This document shows, one piece after another, positions 33,532-36,922 of a stretch of DNA of 36,922 bases; the first letter of the stretch is position 1; each line of letters begins with the position of its first letter. This DNA is from an uncultured Muribaculaceae bacterium (GTDB lineage: Bacteria > Bacteroidota > Bacteroidia > Bacteroidales > Muribaculaceae): contig CAJTYD010000018.1 in assembly GCA_910583775.1 (NCBI GenBank), forward strand, positions 1 through 36,922, written 5' to 3'. Made by a program: the position numbers and the translations under genes. The notes beneath the pieces are model-generated. The model was not told where the DNA came from. It was given only the letters and a program-made list of their open reading frames with translations, and did no database searches.

Positions 33532-33565
33532 AAGGCTGATAATCGAACGATTATCAGCCTTTTTC
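33532..33565. terminator. Hairpin terminator next to tRNA-Leu(CAA)
   Basis: A 14-bp perfect stem (33532-33545 with 33548-33561) has almost no loop. The T run (33560-33564) lies on the plus strand; reading from the tRNA on the minus strand the tract is only TTAATTTA. By position it should end the tRNA transcript, but the U tract favours the plus direction, where no gene needs it. Confidence 0.6.
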
Positions 33566-33568
33566 GTG

Positions 33569-33650
33569 TACCCGGAGCCGGGGTCGAACCGGCACGGATT
33601 GCTCCACTGGTGTTTGAGACCAGCGCGTCTACCGATTCCGCCATCCGGGC
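33569..33650 (-). tRNA. tRNA-Leu(CAA)
   Basis: An 82-nt type II tRNA with a long variable arm. Acceptor GCCCGGA pairs with TCCGGGT (first pair G-U), with A discriminator. The anticodon stem CTGGT/ACCAG encloses CTCAAAC, giving anticodon CAA. The T-loop is TTCGACC. CCA is not encoded. Confidence 0.95.
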
Positions 33651-33682
33651 GCCTTCGCGACGCCAAAGCGTCTAAGACGTTG

Positions 33683-33713
33683 CAAAGTTAATCATTTTTG
33701 TCAAATATTCATA
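33683..33713 (-). promoter_or_regulatory. Promoter of tRNA-Leu(CAA)
   Basis: On the minus strand TAACTTTG (33683-33690) is a full -7 match. At 19-nt spacing stands TATG (33710-33713), three of four for the -33. The start near 33676 lies about 26 nt before the tRNA 5' end. Confidence 0.55.
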
Positions 33714-33803
33714 AACGCGATATGAATTTTTAACTTTTAGAGTCCGCACAGTGGCTTTTCAGCTCAGTGATGCCGCATATCAATTCAATACGGGAGTCTG
33801 CGT

Positions 33804-35126
33804 TTATTCGTAGCGGATGCGGGATTTGCGGAGTACCTTCCATTTGCCGTCTTCGAAGAGGGCGGTGCCGGCGTTCTCGGTGACGATACGGGTTGCTCCG
33901 GCGGTATCCTCGATGTCGATGGCGTTGCAGCCTCCGGCAAGATATTCCACAGGGTTGTTGAGCGCAACCTCTGTCACCTCCGGCTCGTCAACGACATGGA
34001 ACGTGCCGACGAGTCCGTCGCGGGTGTCAAGACGGTAGATGGTATGCCCCGGGGTGATGCGGCGGTCTGCGCGGACGAAAAGCCCGCGGGAATTGGCTCT
34101 GCCGAGGTATATCACGTTGGGCATCCTGCGCTCAGGCTGTGGGGCGGCTGCCATTTCTCTGGCGACAGGCGCGGCCTCGACGGGCGCGGCAGAGGGCTGC
34201 TGACGCACCTGCGACTTGAGTCTCGCGATTTCCTCTTTGAGACGAAGGTTCTCCTCTTTCAGATTTTCGACCGTGCGCATCAGGCGTGCCTGCTCGTTTT
34301 CGGAAAGCTCGAGTCGGTCGGCAACGCCTTTAAGCTCCTCGTTTTTCTTTGCCATCGCCTTGCTGAACTGAGCGCGCAGTTCGCTGTCGGAAGCGCCGGA
34401 ACCATTCGGTGTTCCGTCGGAATCATCGGCCGGTTTCTGCTTCTTCATCATGTTGGCGGCGAAAACCACAAGCCATACCACAACGCCGACGAGAATCACG
34501 AGTACGATCACGTAAATCCATGTGTTGTCGTCTTTCTGGCCGCTCAGACGTGTTTCCTCCTCAGCCTGCGCGATAGCGTTCTGATCTGCGAGAATCTCTT
34601 CCTGCTTCTCGATGGCGGCATCGGCCGACGGCACCTCTTCAGCGGCCGGAGCGGAGGCTGAAGGCTGAGCGGGGGCAGCTTCCGGAGTGGCGGCGGGAGC
34701 TGTGGCTTCCGGTTTCTCCGGCTCTTTCGGAGCCGCAGGCGCGGGAGCGGAAACGTTCATCGCCGATATGCGTTTCTTGACGGTGCTTCTGGCGATCTTG
34801 CCCTTATCTGAAAGATTAGGCGATGTGAAGAATGTTATCGACCAGAATTCCACGAGTTTTGCCTTGTCCCACGACGCGTAGTCTCCCGGAATCTTCACGG
34901 AATTGAAGGCTTTCAGGTTCTCTTTCTCCTTAGCCTTGAGCTTCGACTGAAGCTCGCTCATTGTGGTGGCTTTCACGTCGTCGAGATATCCCGATCCGTC
35001 GTTGGCATAACGCAGGTAAGCCTTGGCGGCTATGGTCTTGGCCTGTTCCATCTCTTTGTCGGTCACGGCCAGGGCCGAGAATGCCGGCATGGCGGCCATC
35101 AGTATAATAAGCAGTCGTTTAATCAT
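33804..35126 (-). CDS. Single-span membrane protein with coiled coil, unknown function
   Basis: A 440-residue protein not recognised by function. It shows a signal peptide (1-20, ending SALAV), an extracytoplasmic helical domain (about 21-125), an Ala/Pro/Glu-rich linker (about 125-180) and a membrane helix near 205-227 (VIVLVILVGVVVWLVVFAANM) followed by KKQK, so the C-terminal half should be cytoplasmic. That half has a heptad-like coiled coil (about 250-305) and a beta-rich terminal domain with VIYLGRANSRGLFVRAD and GLVGTFHVVDEPEV. The periplasm-to-cytoplasm layout suggests an envelope scaffold or sensor, without firm support. It stands alone between tRNA-Leu(CAA) and rpoN. The gap on its other side, 35127-35364, holds only a weak promoter and an AT-rich repeat. 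Confidence 0.85.
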   Translation of the reverse strand: MIKRLLIILMAAMPAFSALAVTDKEMEQAKTIAAKAYLRYANDGSGYLDDVKATTMSELQSKLKAKEKENLKAFNSVKIPGDYASWDKAKLVEFWSITFFTSPNLSDKGKIARSTVKKRISAMNVSAPAPAAPKEPEKPEATAPAATPEAAPAQPSASAPAAEEVPSADAAIEKQEEILADQNAIAQAEEETRLSGQKDDNTWIYVIVLVILVGVVVWLVVFAANMMKKQKPADDSDGTPNGSGASDSELRAQFSKAMAKKNEELKGVADRLELSENEQARLMRTVENLKEENLRLKEEIARLKSQVRQQPSAAPVEAAPVAREMAAAPQPERRMPNVIYLGRANSRGLFVRADRRITPGHTIYRLDTRDGLVGTFHVVDEPEVTEVALNNPVEYLAGGCNAIDIEDTAGATRIVTENAGTALFEDGKWKVLRKSRIRYE

Positions 35127-35205
35127 ATAGCTATTGGCAAATTTTAATTCAAAGAAAATCAGAACGCAATCTTTCCATCATGAAATCCGAAGAAATTGCA
35201 GAATA

Positions 35206-35213
35206 CAAAATTA
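35206..35213 (-). promoter_or_regulatory. Possible -7 element for the coiled-coil membrane protein gene
   Basis: TAATTTTG on the minus strand about 80 nt upstream of the ATG at 35126. No TTTG is found at the -33 spacing, so it is a weak call. Confidence 0.3.
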
Positions 35214-35323
35214 TAAAAAAATATGGAACCACCCCGCATCCCTCCAAGAAATAATTTTAGAACGATAGTAATAGTCGACGCGGCGTCAGTCCGATACAAC
35301 GTCCGGCATCATCGTGCGTCAGC

Positions 35324-35359
35324 CCAATTCAAAATTCAAAATTCAACATTTAAAATTGG
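35324..35359. repeat. AT-rich 7-bp repeat with inverted ends, after rpoN
   Basis: Three 7-bp units ATTCAAA, ATTCAAA, ATTCAAC (35327-35347) lie between CCAATT (35324) and AATTGG (ending 35359). It sits directly past the rpoN stop. The segment reads ATGTTGAATTTT on the rpoN strand and recurs in part (ATGTTGAATTATT) just past the methyltransferase stop at 1202. Confidence 0.55.
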
Positions 35360-35364
35360 ATGTT

Positions 35365-36729
35365 TCAGAGGCGTTTGCGCAGGCGGGCAACAGGTATGCC
35401 CTGGCGGTCGCGGTATTTGGCGACAGTGCGGCGGGAGACATCGAAGCCACGGGCGTTCATTTCCTCCATGATACGCTGGTCGGAGAGGGGGTGGCGCTTG
35501 TCTTCGGCTTCGACAAGAGCCGTGATCTCGGCCTCGATCTTGCGGTTGGTGGCGGCTTCCGTGCCCCCGGTATTCTCTCCGATGGAGTCGCTGAAGAAGA
35601 AGCGGAGCGGGAAGATGCCCCAGGGGGTCGCCACGAACTTATTGGTGGTGGCTCGCGAGATAACGGAGAGGTCAAGGCCTGTGAGTTCGGCCACGTTCTT
35701 GATCATCATAGGGCGCAGCCGATAGACATCCTCGGTGAGGAAATAATCTTTCTGGATCTTCACGATAGCCGTCATCACCGCCATCATCGTCTGCTGGCGC
35801 TGGGTGAGAATGCGGATGAAGTCGCGGGCATCGTTGTATCGGCTCACCACGAATTCCGATCCCTTCTTGGGGCGTCCTTTGGCGGTTCGTTCGAGCGTGG
35901 CCATGGCCTGCTCGAAACTTTGCTCGATCTGCAGTTCGGGAATCCTGTTATTGAGGGAAATAGTGATGTTGCCGTCCTCGTTGTTGACGATAAAATCGGG
36001 TATGATCACGTTTGATGCCTGCGAGGGGTCGGAACCGAGTACGGCACCCGGCTTCGGGTTGAGCGACAGGATAAGGGCAAGCGCCCTGCCGACGCGTTCG
36101 GCAGAGATTTTGAGCGCCGAGATGATGCGGTGTTTGTGCTTCATCGTGAAAGGCTCGTATGCCTCACGAATGATGCGGAGGGCGTCGTCGCGCGTTTCCG
36201 AGGCGGGAATGGCCTTTAGCTGAATTTCGAGACAGTCCTGCAGGCCGAAGGCACCGATACCCGGCGGGTCAAGACTCCTGACGGCATCCAGGGCCACGCG
36301 GCCCTCCTCCTCTGAAATCTCTATTCCGGAGTTGAACGCCATGTCATTGATCAGGTTCGGCAGAGTCCGCTGGAGGTAGCCGTTTGAATCGAGGTTACCT
36401 ATGATGTAACGGGCAGCGAGCTCTATGGTTGGATCGAGGCGCCGTTCGGCCAGCTGGTCGTTGAGCTGGTCGTAGAGCGATTCCGATTCATCGGCGGGAG
36501 AAAAGGCCGGGAGGTCGTCGTTGGAACGCGAGGACATGAACAGGGGATAACGACGGATATCCTCTTCGGTGGTCTCCTCTTTCGGCTCGAGAGCCGGATT
36601 GTCCTCAAGCTCCCGCTCCACGGCTTCGTCGAGTTCAGGCGCGTTGAGCTCCAGCAGCTTCACGAATCGAAGCTGCTGCTGGGAGAGGCGCATGCCGATG
36701 CGCTGTTCCATTCTGAGATCCTGTGCCAT
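35365..36729 (-). CDS. rpoN: RNA polymerase sigma-54 factor
   Basis: A 454-residue sigma-54. Region I is glutamine- and leucine-rich (MRLSQQQLRFVKLLELNAPEL, about 13-33) and contacts activators. An acidic region II follows (about 45-75), then the core-binding domain, the DNA-binding helix-turn-helix (TTNKFVATPWGIFPLRFFFS) and the C-terminal RpoN box (SRRTVAKYR) that reads the -24 element. Sigma-54 promoters need AAA+ activators; none is encoded in this window. It lies between a tRNA-Leu with terminator and an AT-rich repeat, so it seems to be a single-gene unit, although no consensus promoter was found in the roughly 50 nt before its ATG. Confidence 0.96.
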   Translation of the reverse strand: MAQDLRMEQRIGMRLSQQQLRFVKLLELNAPELDEAVERELEDNPALEPKEETTEEDIRRYPLFMSSRSNDDLPAFSPADESESLYDQLNDQLAERRLDPTIELAARYIIGNLDSNGYLQRTLPNLINDMAFNSGIEISEEEGRVALDAVRSLDPPGIGAFGLQDCLEIQLKAIPASETRDDALRIIREAYEPFTMKHKHRIISALKISAERVGRALALILSLNPKPGAVLGSDPSQASNVIIPDFIVNNEDGNITISLNNRIPELQIEQSFEQAMATLERTAKGRPKKGSEFVVSRYNDARDFIRILTQRQQTMMAVMTAIVKIQKDYFLTEDVYRLRPMMIKNVAELTGLDLSVISRATTNKFVATPWGIFPLRFFFSDSIGENTGGTEAATNRKIEAEITALVEAEDKRHPLSDQRIMEEMNARGFDVSRRTVAKYRDRQGIPVARLRKRL

Positions 36730-36783
36730 GCCTGAAATTCCTGAAATCAGAGGTTAACCCGGTTTATAAACAACCGTCGTTTG

Positions 36784-36816
36784 AAAATAAAACGGAACCG
36801 AAGAGCGTCCGGTTCC
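36784..36816 (-). terminator. Terminator after tRNA-Leu(UAA)
   Basis: GGAACCG (36794-36800) pairs with CGGTTCC (36810-36816), and on the minus strand the stem is followed by GTTTTATTTT (36784-36793). It lies about 20 nt past the tRNA and upstream of rpoN. Confidence 0.75.
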
Positions 36817-36834
36817 ATTCAAAACAGATATTTG

Positions 36835-36919
36835 TACAGAAAGTGGGACTCGAACCCACACAGCCGGTAAAGGCCAAAGGATTTTAAGTCCTTCGTGTCT
36901 ACCATTCCACCATTTCTGC
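36835..36919 (-). tRNA. tRNA-Leu(UAA)
   Basis: An 85-nt type II tRNA. Acceptor GCAGAAA pairs with TTTCTGT (first pair G-U, as in the other tRNA-Leu), with A discriminator. The anticodon stem AAGGA/TCCTT encloses CTTAAAA, giving anticodon UAA. A long variable arm and a TTCGAGT T-loop are present. CCA is not encoded. Confidence 0.95.
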
Positions 36920-36922
36920 ATC

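Overview
This window reads as a chromosomal segment of a Bacteroidales bacterium, plausibly a Muribaculaceae-like gut lineage (the family is inference). The reasons are the Bacteroidetes-type promoters (TTTG, 19-21 nt, TAnnTTTG) in front of several genes, the near absence of purine-rich ribosome binding sites, Bacteroidetes-typical families (YfhO, exported GH2 beta-galactosidase, S9B dipeptidyl peptidase, DUF4369-TlpA, a Wza/Wzc pair with a PHP phosphatase) and a moderately high GC core. Most genes are housekeeping or carbohydrate-related and their key residues are intact.

Layout. 1-2875: 3' end of a tRNA (probably Asp) with a terminator, then aroQ, an O-methyltransferase, rbfA and a LolC/E-type permease. 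2876-7453: a compact plus-strand operon of an Lrp/AsnC regulator, YfhO, a small methyltransferase-like protein and a XerD recombinase, with a consensus promoter and a terminator usable from both sides. 7526-12199 (minus): a galactose operon, exported GH2 beta-galactosidase then galK then galM. 12442-14748 (minus): dipeptidyl peptidase IV. 14749-27870: an exopolysaccharide locus (WecA-type initiator, Wza, Wzc, PHP phosphatase, Wzy; convergent Wzx and a glycosyltransferase; then two more glycosyltransferases). It is interrupted by a tandem repeat, a four-helix-bundle (S23-like) gene, a beta-carbonic anhydrase and an EamA transporter. 27839-36922 (minus): alpha-amylase, leuS, a TlpA-like oxidoreductase, tRNA-Leu(CAA), an unknown coiled-coil membrane protein, rpoN and tRNA-Leu(UAA).

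The most unusual part is about 20.46-24.67 kb. Base composition falls abruptly inside the wzy gene and stays low through wzx, the glycosyltransferase and the four-helix-bundle gene. The four-helix-bundle gene has its own consensus promoter. It is bracketed by complementary arrays of a 9-bp repeat: 16 units without indels on the left, and about 3.5 degenerate units in inverted orientation on the right. ORF-inside-complementary-stem is the architecture known for S23-encoding intervening sequences of 23S rRNA, but here the element sits in a polysaccharide locus. This is the best candidate for an undescribed element.

How the genes work together: the polysaccharide genes form a Wzx/Wzy-dependent pathway (lipid-linked initiation, sugar addition, flipping, polymerisation, export under Wzc/PHP control). 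The GH2-galK-galM operon would release galactose outside the cytoplasm and feed it into the Leloir pathway, whose remaining enzymes (galT, galE) and a sugar transporter are not in the window.
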